From: Pseudomonas sp. P8_229
GTDB taxonomy: Bacteria > Pseudomonadota > Gammaproteobacteria > Pseudomonadales > Pseudomonadaceae
DNA: 64,000 nt
Assembly (NCBI RefSeq): GCF_034008635.1
Contig: NZ_CP125378.1
Coordinates: 851,001 to 915,000, forward strand
Direction of reading: 5' to 3'
The translations under genes were made by a program, and so were the position numbers. Positions within the stretch are counted from its first letter, which is position 1. The number at the start of each line of letters is the position of its first letter. Below are positions 54,447 through 64,000 of the stretch, in pieces. The notes below the pieces were generated by a model, which saw only the letters and a list, made by a program, of their open reading frames with translations, was not told the DNA's origin and did not search any database.

Positions 54447-55259
54447 TCAGGCGTCGAGCATGCACGCCGCAATGTGCGCAACTTTCAGCTGCCCGGCGGC
54501 CTGCTGCTGGTCATCCTCCAGAAACCACGCGGCGGACAACCCCGCGAACGCCAGCACCCATTGCAGCAAGCGTCGGCGCTCCAGTCCGGCTGCCTCGACA
54601 ATCACCTCGACCTGTCGCCGAAAGCGCTCGGGATCGCCAGCTGTGGGCAGTTCGGGGTTGCAGATCAGGTTCGCGTAATCGAAACCCCGCTCGCCGCGTA
54701 CCCGCTTGGGATCAATCGCCAGCCACCCGCGCGTACCGAAATCGAGGACGTTGTCGTGGTGCATGTCACCGTGCAGCACCACCACGTCCTGCGGTTCAGC
54801 GAGCAACGCTTCAGCCGTTCGCACGCTCACGGCATAAGCGCCGCCATGTTCGGCGGCGGCCATTCGCAGTGACGCGAACCACGGCGCCAGCTCCACCAGC
54901 GGCGGTGGCGGTGTCGGACGCGGTGCATGCAGGTGCGCCAGCGCCGTGCACATGATCCGTGTGGCGGCGTCGTCTTCACCGTTGAGCGCCATGTGCATCA
55001 GCGAACGCCGCCCCATGGCCCGCTCCATCAACAAACCGTCTTCATGATGGGCCAGCACCTGCGCGGCGCCATCACCGCCCCACCAGGTCATCAGCCGATT
55101 GCCGTACTGTTCGTCGGTATCCAGCGCAATCTTGAGCATGGCCGGTGCATCGCCGAAACGTACCCGTAACAGACGACTGCCCGGGGTGATGATCGGTTCA
55201 CCGTCTGGCACCAGCGCCCAGCGTTGTAACCACGGCTTGAACATGGTGCTATCAGTCAT
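54447..55259 (-). CDS. Aminoglycoside/hydroxyurea-type phosphotransferase, APH(6) family
   Basis: 270 aa from the ATG at 55259, which overlaps the SRPBCC gene stop. Protein-kinase-like fold: catalytic loop VVLHGDMHHDNVLDF with Asp165 and Asn170, and metal-binding Asp183 (LAIDPKRVRGERGFDYANL). The DPK-x-x-x-GERGFD pattern is characteristic of the streptomycin/hydroxyurea kinase (APH_6_hur) group. Chromosomal members often have unknown natural substrates, so resistance is a possibility, not a finding. Co-transcribed with the SRPBCC gene just upstream on the minus strand. Confidence 0.88.
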   Translation of the reverse strand: MTDSTMFKPWLQRWALVPDGEPIITPGSRLLRVRFGDAPAMLKIALDTDEQYGNRLMTWWGGDGAAQVLAHHEDGLLMERAMGRRSLMHMALNGEDDAATRIMCTALAHLHAPRPTPPPPLVELAPWFASLRMAAAEHGGAYAVSVRTAEALLAEPQDVVVLHGDMHHDNVLDFGTRGWLAIDPKRVRGERGFDYANLICNPELPTAGDPERFRRQVEVIVEAAGLERRRLLQWVLAFAGLSAAWFLEDDQQQAAGQLKVAHIAACMLDA

Positions 55260-55740
55260 CGGCACGCTCGCGGGTCTTGGCGCTTTCGGCGAGAAACTGT
55301 TCAAGTCGACTCAGTTGTTCCTCCCAGCCACGGCTGTCCATGTAATACGCCTCCTTCTGCCGCACATCAGGAATATGCGCAAAACCGGATTCGGACACCT
55401 TGAGCAACGTGCCACCCTCGTAATCCTGCAGCTCGAACCTGACCAGCGTCGTCGGCTCCTGGGAGTAATCGATTTTCGGATTGACCGCGTACGGGTGCCA
55501 GCGAAACGAAAACAACTGCTGCGGCTCGACCCGCTCGACCAGCACGTTCCACAACACGTGTTCATAACCCGGATAGGTGACCTGCCCCTGGGTCCATTCA
55601 CCGGCAATGAACCGCCTGTCCTCCAGCGCCACACCAAACCACTGACCAAACGCCTCGGCATCGACCAATGCGCGCCAGACATAAGAACGCGGTGCCTTGA
55701 GCATGATTTTGCGTTCGAAACTATTGGGTACTGGTTTCAT
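55252..55740 (-). CDS. SRPBCC/AHSA1 domain protein
   Basis: 162 aa. START-like fold of the AHSA1 family: opening beta-strand (FERKIMLKAPRSYVWRALVDAEAFGQWFGVALE), the EWTQGQVTYPGYEHVLWNVLVERVEPQQLFSFRW core and a C-terminal helix (GWEEQLSRLEQFLAE). Such domains hold small hydrophobic ligands or act as co-chaperones; the function is unknown here. It overlaps the following kinase gene by 8 bp (ATGACTGA), so the two are translationally coupled. Confidence 0.85.
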   Translation of the reverse strand: MKPVPNSFERKIMLKAPRSYVWRALVDAEAFGQWFGVALEDRRFIAGEWTQGQVTYPGYEHVLWNVLVERVEPQQLFSFRWHPYAVNPKIDYSQEPTTLVRFELQDYEGGTLLKVSESGFAHIPDVRQKEAYYMDSRGWEEQLSRLEQFLAESAKTRERADD

Positions 55741-55937
55741 AAGTCACCTCCTGTTCTGAACAGTAGGCTTGTATGACCACATGTCCAACCTGAAGTTGTA
55801 TCAAAGGGCTGCACCTGTTCTGTCCAAAGGAAACATTCGGCGGCATTTCCGATCGTTGAAAGAGTGAATGACTGACGCCCCCCTCCCAGTGAACCTGTTA
55901 CCTTTTCCAGCGAAACGGAAACAAACAAGGACGAAGC

Positions 55938-56858
55938 ATGCAGCCCTCCCTATCAGAACGTTATCGCGGCGCCCTGCTCGGCCTGGCTTGCGGCGACGCC
56001 GTTGGCACCACGGTGGAGTTCAAACCGCGGGGCTCATTCCAGCCGCTGACAGACATGGTCGGCGGAGGCCCCTTTCACTTGAAGCCTGGGCAATGGACGG
56101 ATGACACCTCGATGGCGCTGTGCCTGGCAGAGAGTCTGCTGACCAGAAACACATTCGATGCGACGGACCAGATGGGACGCTATCTGAACTGGTGGCAATG
56201 GGGGTATCTCAGCTCGACGGGGGATTGTTTCGATATTGGCATGACCGTCAGTCAGGCACTGTCGCAGTACCAGCAAACCGGTCAGCCCTTTGCTGGATCA
56301 ACCGACCCGTTTACCGCCGGCAACGGCTCGCTGATGCGGTTGGCGCCGGTGGTGCTGTTTTTCTTCCCTGTCGTCCAGCAAATCCGCCAGTTCGCCAGTG
56401 ACAGTTCGCGGACAACCCACGCGGCCCCCGAAGCCATCGAATGCTGCCAGTTGTTTGCCGAACTGATCGCCAACGCGCTGCTCGGCGCCTCCAAAACCGA
56501 GCTGTGCAGACTGCCGCTCTCAACCTTCACTCAACCTAAAGTCGCCGCAATTGCTCGAGGAGATTATCTGGCCAGGTCAGCCACTGAAATCCGTGGCAGT
56601 GGCTACAGCGTTGAGTCATTGGAAGCCGCGCTGTGGTGTTTTCATCACACCAACAGTTTCGAAGCAGCGATTCTGCAAGCCGCCAACCTGGGCGATGACG
56701 CCGACACCACTGCCGCGATCGTCGGTCAATTGGCCGGGGCCTATTATGGCGTTCGGGCGATTCCTGCCCACTGGCTGGAAATGCTCCATGACGGCGAGGA
56801 GATTGCAGCCACCGCAGATCGCCTGCTCGAAGCCTCCCGGCTACGCGTTCCTGAATAG
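55938..56858 (+). CDS. ADP-ribosylglycohydrolase family protein (DraG type)
   Basis: 306 aa. Removes ADP-ribose from targets or cleaves related ADP-ribosyl compounds with two Mg2+ ions. Metal-binding residues are visible at both ends: TDDTSMAL (Thr54, Asp55, Asp56) and LGDDADTTAAIVGQLAGAYYG (Asp254, Asp256, Thr257). The GNGSLMRLAP motif is at 128-137. An N-terminal RYRGALLGLACGDAVGTTVEF block also fits DraG/ARH proteins. There is no partner ADP-ribosyltransferase and no nitrogenase gene in the window, so the substrate is unknown. Confidence 0.9.
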   Translation: MQPSLSERYRGALLGLACGDAVGTTVEFKPRGSFQPLTDMVGGGPFHLKPGQWTDDTSMALCLAESLLTRNTFDATDQMGRYLNWWQWGYLSSTGDCFDIGMTVSQALSQYQQTGQPFAGSTDPFTAGNGSLMRLAPVVLFFFPVVQQIRQFASDSSRTTHAAPEAIECCQLFAELIANALLGASKTELCRLPLSTFTQPKVAAIARGDYLARSATEIRGSGYSVESLEAALWCFHHTNSFEAAILQAANLGDDADTTAAIVGQLAGAYYGVRAIPAHWLEMLHDGEEIAATADRLLEASRLRVPE

Positions 56859-56914
56859 AAGCACCACAGCCGCTAAACTGCTCTGCACTTTCATCCGACA
56901 CAGTGAGATTACCC

Positions 56915-57319
56915 ATGTCCCCACGCCTGCTCATGGTCCTGACACCCTTCCTGTTCACGCCTATCGCCCACGCCGCCGTCGACTGCGCCAATGCCAGCGA
57001 TCAGGCCACCATGAACCAGTGTGCCGGGCAGGAATTCAAGGCGGCGGACAAGGAGCTGAACGCGGTGTATCAGCAGATCACCGGTCGATTGAAGGGCAAC
57101 GCCGACGCCAAAAAAATGCTGGTGAGTGCACAGCGGGCATGGATCGAGTTTCGTGATGCCGAATGCAAGTTTTCGGCGTCCGGGGTAGGCGGCGGGAGCG
57201 TTTATCCGTTGATTTACAGCAACTGCCTGACCGGGGTGACCAAGGTGCGGGTCGAAGCGCTGAAGCAGTATTTGAAGTGTGAGGAAGGCGACATGAGTTG
57301 CCCGGTGCCAGGGGCCTGA
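56915..57319 (+). CDS. Periplasmic LprI-type (DUF1311) protein
   Basis: 134 aa from the ATG at 56915; an in-frame GTG four codons earlier is less likely. A signal peptide (MSPRLLMVLTPFLFTPIAHA) precedes the mature part. The family core is CANASDQATMNQCAGQEFKAADKELNAVYQQI, with an AQRAWIEFRDAEC stretch and several Cys that probably form disulphides. DUF1311/LprI members are secreted; some inhibit lysozyme, but that role is not shown here. Confidence 0.85.
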   Translation: MSPRLLMVLTPFLFTPIAHAAVDCANASDQATMNQCAGQEFKAADKELNAVYQQITGRLKGNADAKKMLVSAQRAWIEFRDAECKFSASGVGGGSVYPLIYSNCLTGVTKVRVEALKQYLKCEEGDMSCPVPGA

Positions 57320-57466
57320 TTTTGTAATGGTTTCGGTCTTGCCGGTAGGTTTGCTGACCCACATTTAGAGCACCTTCGGCGCGCTGGCTAGTAAATCGAC
57401 TCCCCGCACCGTTAAAAGCAGCCGTGCGGAGCCGATCGAGAAGAGGATACCGACGCAAACAAATCA

Positions 57467-57505
57467 AAATTAATTATTGTTAATCGATAATTTATCATCG
57501 AGAAT
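57467..57505 (+). promoter_or_regulatory. AT-rich leader with dyads before the DUF2975-regulator pair
   Basis: The sequence AATTATTGTTAATCGATAAT (57473-57492) has complementary ends (AATTAT and ATAATT) and overlaps a second dyad CGATAA...TTATC. A weak promoter fits as TTGTTA (57477-57482), 17-bp spacer, GAGAAT (57500-57505). The composition is far more AT-rich than the flanks. It is the natural place for an operator of the small regulator downstream. Confidence 0.4.
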
Positions 57506-57537
57506 TCGCTACCTAATTGAAACAACCAGGAATTTTC

Positions 57538-58143
57538 ATGCGTACTCACATCAACGGATTGGCGCCGCAACGCATGCATTGGGTCGGGCTGCTGGCAGCG
57601 ATTCTTGTCTGGGTTCTGGGTGTGACGGAGGTTAGCGGCAACGCGACGATCTGGTTCATCAAAAAGGATGAAATACTGGCGGGCCTGCTCTACGCCTTTG
57701 CTGAAGGCTCACCGCAATTGCTTGACCCGTTTGTCGAGGGCGCGCTGCTTGATCCCGACACATGGCTGTCGTCAATGGTCACTGCCCTGATCGTTTTTCT
57801 GGATTTCCTGCCCGTTGTTCTGTCGGGCTACGCGTTATGGCTAACAGGGTTGTTTTTCCTGCGTTTGTCGCGCGGCGAAACCTGGACCGACCGCAACATC
57901 AGGGTCCTGTGGCGAGTGGGCGTACTGTGCATTGTTTCGCCGGCAACCTACCCGCTGGTGGAGACCTTGCAAGGTTTGGCGTTGTCGATAGATCTGCCGC
58001 CGGGGGATCGGATTTTTCAGTTCTCGATCGGCCTGTCTTCCGCTTCTGCCTACGAGATAATCAAAGGCGTATTGCTCTGTATATTTTCAATTATCATGCG
58101 TGACGCAAAAGTTCTCAGCGATGAGCAAAGTCAATACATATAG
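57538..58143 (+). CDS. DUF2975 family integral membrane protein
   Basis: 201 aa from the ATG at 57538 with CAGGAA upstream. About four TM segments: near 15-33, 80-108 (SSMVTALIVFLDFLPVVLSGYALWL), 125-148, and 170-190 (YEIIKGVLLCIFSIIMRD). The third domain boundary has LSRGETWTDRNIRVLWR, typical of DUF2975 proteins. These often occur next to a small Cro/CI-type regulator, as here (10 bp). Function unknown. Confidence 0.8.
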   Translation: MRTHINGLAPQRMHWVGLLAAILVWVLGVTEVSGNATIWFIKKDEILAGLLYAFAEGSPQLLDPFVEGALLDPDTWLSSMVTALIVFLDFLPVVLSGYALWLTGLFFLRLSRGETWTDRNIRVLWRVGVLCIVSPATYPLVETLQGLALSIDLPPGDRIFQFSIGLSSASAYEIIKGVLLCIFSIIMRDAKVLSDEQSQYI

Positions 58144-58152
58144 AACAATACA

Positions 58153-58359
58153 ATGACCATTATCGTCCGCCTTGACGTTGTCATGGCCACGCAAAAAATT
58201 CGCTCGAAAGAGTTAGCCACCCTGCTGGGCATCACCGAGGCCAACCTGTCATTGCTGAAAAATGGCAAGGTCAAGGGCGTGAAAATGGCCACTCTCGACA
58301 AACTCTGCGCAGCGCTCGATTGCCAGCCAGGTGATCTGCTGGAATACCAGAAAGACTGA
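58153..58359 (+). CDS. Small Cro/CI-type (YozG-like) regulator
   Basis: 68 aa single HTH. The DNA-binding part is SKELATLLGITEANLSLLKNGKVKGVKMATLDKLCAALDCQPGDLLEY (residues 18-64), an HTH_26/XRE pattern. It follows the DUF2975 gene directly (stop to start 9 bp), so they form an operon. It probably controls its own two-gene unit, by analogy with other DUF2975-YozG pairs; binding at the AT-rich leader is inference. Confidence 0.85.
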   Translation: MTIIVRLDVVMATQKIRSKELATLLGITEANLSLLKNGKVKGVKMATLDKLCAALDCQPGDLLEYQKD

Positions 58360-58440
58360 GCCTTGCTGACGATGAGTTATTTATCGCGCGCCTCATCCGT
58401 TTAACCTCTATTCAATCCTTAGTTGCAAGGCGTCTTTGTC

Positions 58441-59112
58441 ATGTCCCGTTATTTGTTCTGCGTCCTACTAATGCTCACAGCGTTGCTTGGCGGTTGCGCC
58501 ACGCAAATAGACGTAGCACTCAATGCAATACCTGATCCGGACTATCAGTTCGACCGAAAGGCAACAGTACTTGTGACCTCGGCGAACGGCGCCGATGAGA
58601 ACGCACTCAATGCCCGCTACTATCTTCGCGACATGGTCAACGCACTGAAAGACAGGGGCTTCCAGGAGGTCTACACCGACGCCAGCCTGCCCAGGAACCA
58701 CGCGCCGATCAAAATGACCATCACTCTCGATATCGGCAGCCGACAGGTGTCTTACCGCTATACCGCCACCGACTATGGGCAAGTGCCGACCAGCACTACG
58801 ACCGTGTGCAAGAACACCAAGAAAAAAGATGACCGACTGACCTGCACCAGTAAGCCCAATACGACCTATGGCCCGGTGGGTACTTCAGAGCGAATCGGCT
58901 ACACCACCCTCAGTACCTTCGTTGCCACTGCCCGGGATGAAGTCAGCAAACGTACGGTGTATCTGCTTCGGGCGTCGTCTTATAACGAGGACTGCCAGGC
59001 CGCCAAGGTCGAGGCCTTTCTGGTGGGGCAAGGTCTGCAGAACCTGAATTTTCAGGACCGTGTGCAACGCAACTACAGCGTCACGATGCCTGAGGGTTAC
59101 AGCTGCAAATAG
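58441..59112 (+). CDS. Unidentified lipoprotein
   Basis: 223 aa from the ATG at 58441. A lipoprotein signal is clear (MSRYLFCVLLMLTALLGGCATQ, lipobox LGGC). The mature part begins with an IPDPDYQFDRKATVLVTSA stretch resembling the NTF2/DUF4136-like lipoproteins of Gram-negatives, but the match is loose. Mid-region strand-rich segments (ITLDIGSRQVSYRYTATDYG) and four Cys (two close pairs) suggest a folded periplasmic or outer-membrane domain. No function assigned. Confidence 0.7.
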   Translation: MSRYLFCVLLMLTALLGGCATQIDVALNAIPDPDYQFDRKATVLVTSANGADENALNARYYLRDMVNALKDRGFQEVYTDASLPRNHAPIKMTITLDIGSRQVSYRYTATDYGQVPTSTTTVCKNTKKKDDRLTCTSKPNTTYGPVGTSERIGYTTLSTFVATARDEVSKRTVYLLRASSYNEDCQAAKVEAFLVGQGLQNLNFQDRVQRNYSVTMPEGYSCK

Positions 59113-59134
59113 TCAGTTGCCCAAACATCTTCCC

Positions 59135-59163
59135 GCACAGGCTCAACCTACTTGAGCCTGTGC
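59135..59163. terminator. Hairpin between the lipoprotein gene and mrdA
   Basis: A 12-bp perfect stem GCACAGGCTCAA, loop CCTAC, TTGAGCCTGTGC. It has no T-run on either side, so it may be a weak terminator or mRNA-stability hairpin for either convergent gene. Confidence 0.6.
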
Positions 59164-59180
59164 TGTGAAGCAGCTTCCGG

Positions 59181-61073
59181 TTACACGTGCGGATCACCGG
59201 GAGGCTTGGCCGGTGCAGCGTATTGCGGCTTAAGGTGGCCGTACTGGTCCAGTAACCAGGCGTCCATGATCTGCCGTACCACAGGGCCGGCCACCCGACC
59301 ACCGGCCTCGCCATTTTCAATCATTACCGAGATGGCAATCTTCGGATGCTCCGCCGGGGCAAAGCCGACAAACAAGGCGTTGTCGCGATGGCGTTCGAGG
59401 GTTTTCTCGCGGTTGTAGCGCTCGCCCTGCTTGATCGCCACCACTTGCGCGGTACCACTCTTGCCGGCAATGCGGTATTGCGCGCCGGCCGCAGCCGCGC
59501 GGGCAATGCCTCGGGCATCGTGCATCACCATCTGCATGCCATGGTTGACCTGATCCCAGTCACGCGGATTCTTCAGCAGGATGTTGGGCATTGGATGTTC
59601 GTCGACCGGTGCCACGCCATCGACTGTCTTGGCCAGGTGCGGACGGTTCCACACCCCCTTGTTGGCAATCAGCGCAGTGGCCTGGGCCAACTGCAGCGGC
59701 GTGACCTGCATATAGCCCTGACCGATGCCGAGGATCACGGTCTCCCCCGGGAACCACGCCTGACGGCGTGTGGCGCGCTTCCAGGCCTGCGACGGCATCA
59801 AACCGGGCGACTCTTCGAACATGTCCAGCGAAACTTTTTCGCCGAGACCGAACATCGCCATGTAGTCATGCAGCCGATCGATGCCGAGCTTGTGCGCCAG
59901 GTCGTAGAAATACGTGTCGTTGGAACGCATGATCGCCGCGTCCATGTCCACCCAACCGTCGCCGCTGTGGTTCCAGTTGCGGTACTTGTGATCGAAATCG
60001 GGGAGTTGGTAGTAGCCCGGGTCGAAGACCCGGGTCTGCGGAGTAACCACACCAGTATCGAGACCGGCAATCGCCACCTCCGGCTTGATCGTCGAACCTG
60101 GCGCGTACAAGCCGCGCAGCACACGGTTGAATAGCGGCCGGTCGATGGAGTCGCGTAGCGCCGAGTATTCCTTGGAACTGATACCGGTGACGAACAGGTT
60201 CGGGTCGAAACTCGGGTTGCTGACCATGGCCAGCACTTCGCCAGTGGACGGATCCAGTGCCACCACCGAACCACGACGGTCCCCTAGTGCGGCTTCGGCA
60301 GCCTCCTGCAGTTTGACGTCGAGGCTCAGCACAATGTTTTTGCCGGGCACCGGATCGGTGTGTTTCAGCACCCGCAGTACTCGGCCTTGGGCATTGGTCT
60401 CCACTTCTTCATAACCAACGTGGCCGTGAAGCTGCGCTTCGTAGAAGCGTTCGATGCCGGTTTTGCCGATAGATTGCGTGCCGCGGTATTCGACCGAGTC
60501 CAGCGTCTTGGACTCTTTCTCGTTGATCCGGCCAACGTAGCCGATTGAATGTGCGAAATGCGGGCCCAGCGGATAATGCCGAACGAACTGCGGCTCGACA
60601 TCCAGACCCGGCAAGCGGAATTCATTAACCGCCAACACGGCGATCTGTTCTTCCGTCAGCTCGTAGAACAGCGTCACCGGGGTAAACGGGTGGCGGGACT
60701 GCTTCATGGCTTTATCGAAAACGGTGCGGTCTTCTGCCGGCAGATGCAGAAGATTGATGACCTCGTCCAGCTCCTGATTGACGTCAGTGGCGCGTTCGCG
60801 GGTGATGATCAGGTTGTAACTGGGGCGGTTATCGGCGAGCAGCACACCGTTGCGATCATAGATCAGGCCGCGAGTCGGCGGGATCGGCAAGACGTGCACG
60901 CGGTTGTTTTCGGAGATGGTCGAGTGGTAGTCGTATTCAACCACTTGCAGGATATACAGGCGCACTACCAGCGCACAGCTGATAGCAAAAACGAACAGAG
61001 CACAGGCGATCAACCGCTTGTTGACCAGGCGCTTCTCTTTCTCGTGATCCTTGATCGGGATGGGTTCTGGCAT
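59181..61073 (-). CDS. mrdA: Penicillin-binding protein 2 (elongation transpeptidase)
   Basis: 630 aa. Bitopic class B PBP for lateral-wall synthesis: one TM segment (about 20-43), N-terminal pedestal with RGLIYDRNGVLLADN, and the transpeptidase domain with Ser327-Thr-Ile-Lys330, Ser384-Asn385-Asp386, and Lys538-Ser-Gly-Thr541. The KSGTAQV box is PBP2-like. The usual partner rodA and the rsfS-rlmH-mrdA-rodA-mltB operon are not here; the gene stands alone next to the rRNA operon, so it may be a second PBP2. Confidence 0.93.
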   Translation of the reverse strand: MPEPIPIKDHEKEKRLVNKRLIACALFVFAISCALVVRLYILQVVEYDYHSTISENNRVHVLPIPPTRGLIYDRNGVLLADNRPSYNLIITRERATDVNQELDEVINLLHLPAEDRTVFDKAMKQSRHPFTPVTLFYELTEEQIAVLAVNEFRLPGLDVEPQFVRHYPLGPHFAHSIGYVGRINEKESKTLDSVEYRGTQSIGKTGIERFYEAQLHGHVGYEEVETNAQGRVLRVLKHTDPVPGKNIVLSLDVKLQEAAEAALGDRRGSVVALDPSTGEVLAMVSNPSFDPNLFVTGISSKEYSALRDSIDRPLFNRVLRGLYAPGSTIKPEVAIAGLDTGVVTPQTRVFDPGYYQLPDFDHKYRNWNHSGDGWVDMDAAIMRSNDTYFYDLAHKLGIDRLHDYMAMFGLGEKVSLDMFEESPGLMPSQAWKRATRRQAWFPGETVILGIGQGYMQVTPLQLAQATALIANKGVWNRPHLAKTVDGVAPVDEHPMPNILLKNPRDWDQVNHGMQMVMHDARGIARAAAAGAQYRIAGKSGTAQVVAIKQGERYNREKTLERHRDNALFVGFAPAEHPKIAISVMIENGEAGGRVAGPVVRQIMDAWLLDQYGHLKPQYAAPAKPPGDPHV

Positions 61074-61279
61074 TTCTACAGCAACTCTTTGACAAAAATT
61101 GAGTGCCGATCCGTGGGCATGACATCAGTCCATTAAAAACGAGCTGCACCATACCAAAAACCGAGTGACCACTTCAGAAGGTTTTTCCCCAATGGCAGTC
61201 CTGGCGACGGTTGGAACGGCCGTCCCTCCCCTTGCAGCGCCTTGCGCGGAAAGCAAACCACTTTCCTGCGGGCAAAACA

Positions 61280-61309
61280 AAACCCCAATTGCTTTCGCAA
61301 TTGGGGTTT
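61280..61309 (-). terminator. rRNA operon terminator
   Basis: A 13-bp perfect stem AAACCCCAATTGC, loop TTTC, GCAATTGGGGTTT lies just after the 5S gene on the minus strand; the transcript continues as TTTTGTTTTGCCC. Confidence 0.9.
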
Positions 61310-61319
61310 CGGAATTTAA

Positions 61320-61436
61320 TCTTGACGATGACCTACTCTCACATGGGGAAACCCCACACTACCATCGGCGATGCATCGTTTCACTGCTGAGTTCGGGATG
61401 GGATCAGGTGGTTCCAACGCTCTATGGTCGTCAAGA
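61320..61436 (-). rRNA. rrf: 5S ribosomal RNA
   Basis: The minus strand contains the full Pseudomonas 5S sequence with complementary ends (CTTGACGACCATAGAGCG at the 5' end and GTAGGTCATCGTCAAG at the 3' end) and the loop segments CCGAACTCAG and GTAGTGTGGGG. About 116 nt. It is the last gene of the rRNA operon in this orientation; ends are accurate to one or two bases. Confidence 0.95.
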
Positions 61437-61581
61437 AATTCGGTGTGCCGACTCGTCTTTCGACGCTTCAGCAAATTGGGTATGCGATAGTTTGTGTGTT
61501 TCTCTCGAACTTTCGGTTCATTTCGTCTTCACACACCGCAATCTGGCCTCTCTCGAGTTCGCAAATTGCTTGGGTGTTATA

Positions 61582-64000
<2,419 letters not shown>

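Overview
This is a 64 kb stretch of a gamma-proteobacterial chromosome, almost certainly a Pseudomonas of the P. fluorescens group. The evidence is the GC-rich coding sequence, the gene order (mlaA, queF and copRS; lolCDE, sthA, mfd, mtnP, nagZ, psrA, lexA, sulA, topA, fadBA, uup and slt; tusA, rlmM and acnA, all runs known from P. aeruginosa), the Pseudomonas-type 5S/23S rRNA, and many paired REP-type palindromes between genes. The species assignment is inference. I see no prophage, transposase, integrase, CRISPR array or tRNA gene.

Layout. 0-6 kb: MlaA, a phosphonatase-like protein that has lost its catalytic aspartate, a DUF4404 protein, QueF, and a copper-response locus in which a cupredoxin gene and copRS diverge from a shared CopR-type box. 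6-15 kb: the lolCDE lipoprotein-export operon, a PilZ protein, a GDPD phosphodiesterase, the soluble transhydrogenase SthA, an ApbE flavin transferase and a citrate-type MFS symporter. 15-27 kb: GAPDH, Mfd, a CsiV-like protein and two convergent, paralogous SWIM-SNF2 helicase genes. 27-31 kb: nagZ-mtnP-SNF2, then psrA and lexA-sulA diverging from an intergenic region carrying two PsrA palindromes and two LexA boxes. 31-39 kb: small conserved proteins, topA, and fadBA for beta-oxidation. 39-54 kb: UspA-type protein, ABC-F protein Uup, lytic transglycosylase Slt, an ABC-B exporter, PdxB, a MATE efflux pump, TusA, RlmM and aconitase AcnA.

54-59 kb is the accessory-looking part. It holds an APH(6)-type kinase overlapping an SRPBCC protein, an orphan ADP-ribosylglycohydrolase, an LprI-type secreted protein, a DUF2975 membrane protein paired with a small Cro/CI-type regulator behind an AT-rich leader, and an unidentified lipoprotein. 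The window ends with a stand-alone PBP2 gene and the 3' part of an rRNA operon (5S and most of 23S, minus strand).

Most of the window is housekeeping backbone. The best candidates for something less described are the paired SWIM-SNF2 proteins, the phosphonatase-like pseudoenzyme, a possible small RNA upstream of fadB with its own promoter-like and terminator signals, a large nested hairpin between psrA and nagZ, and the small-gene cassette at 54-59 kb. No complete novel defence or biosynthetic system is evident.
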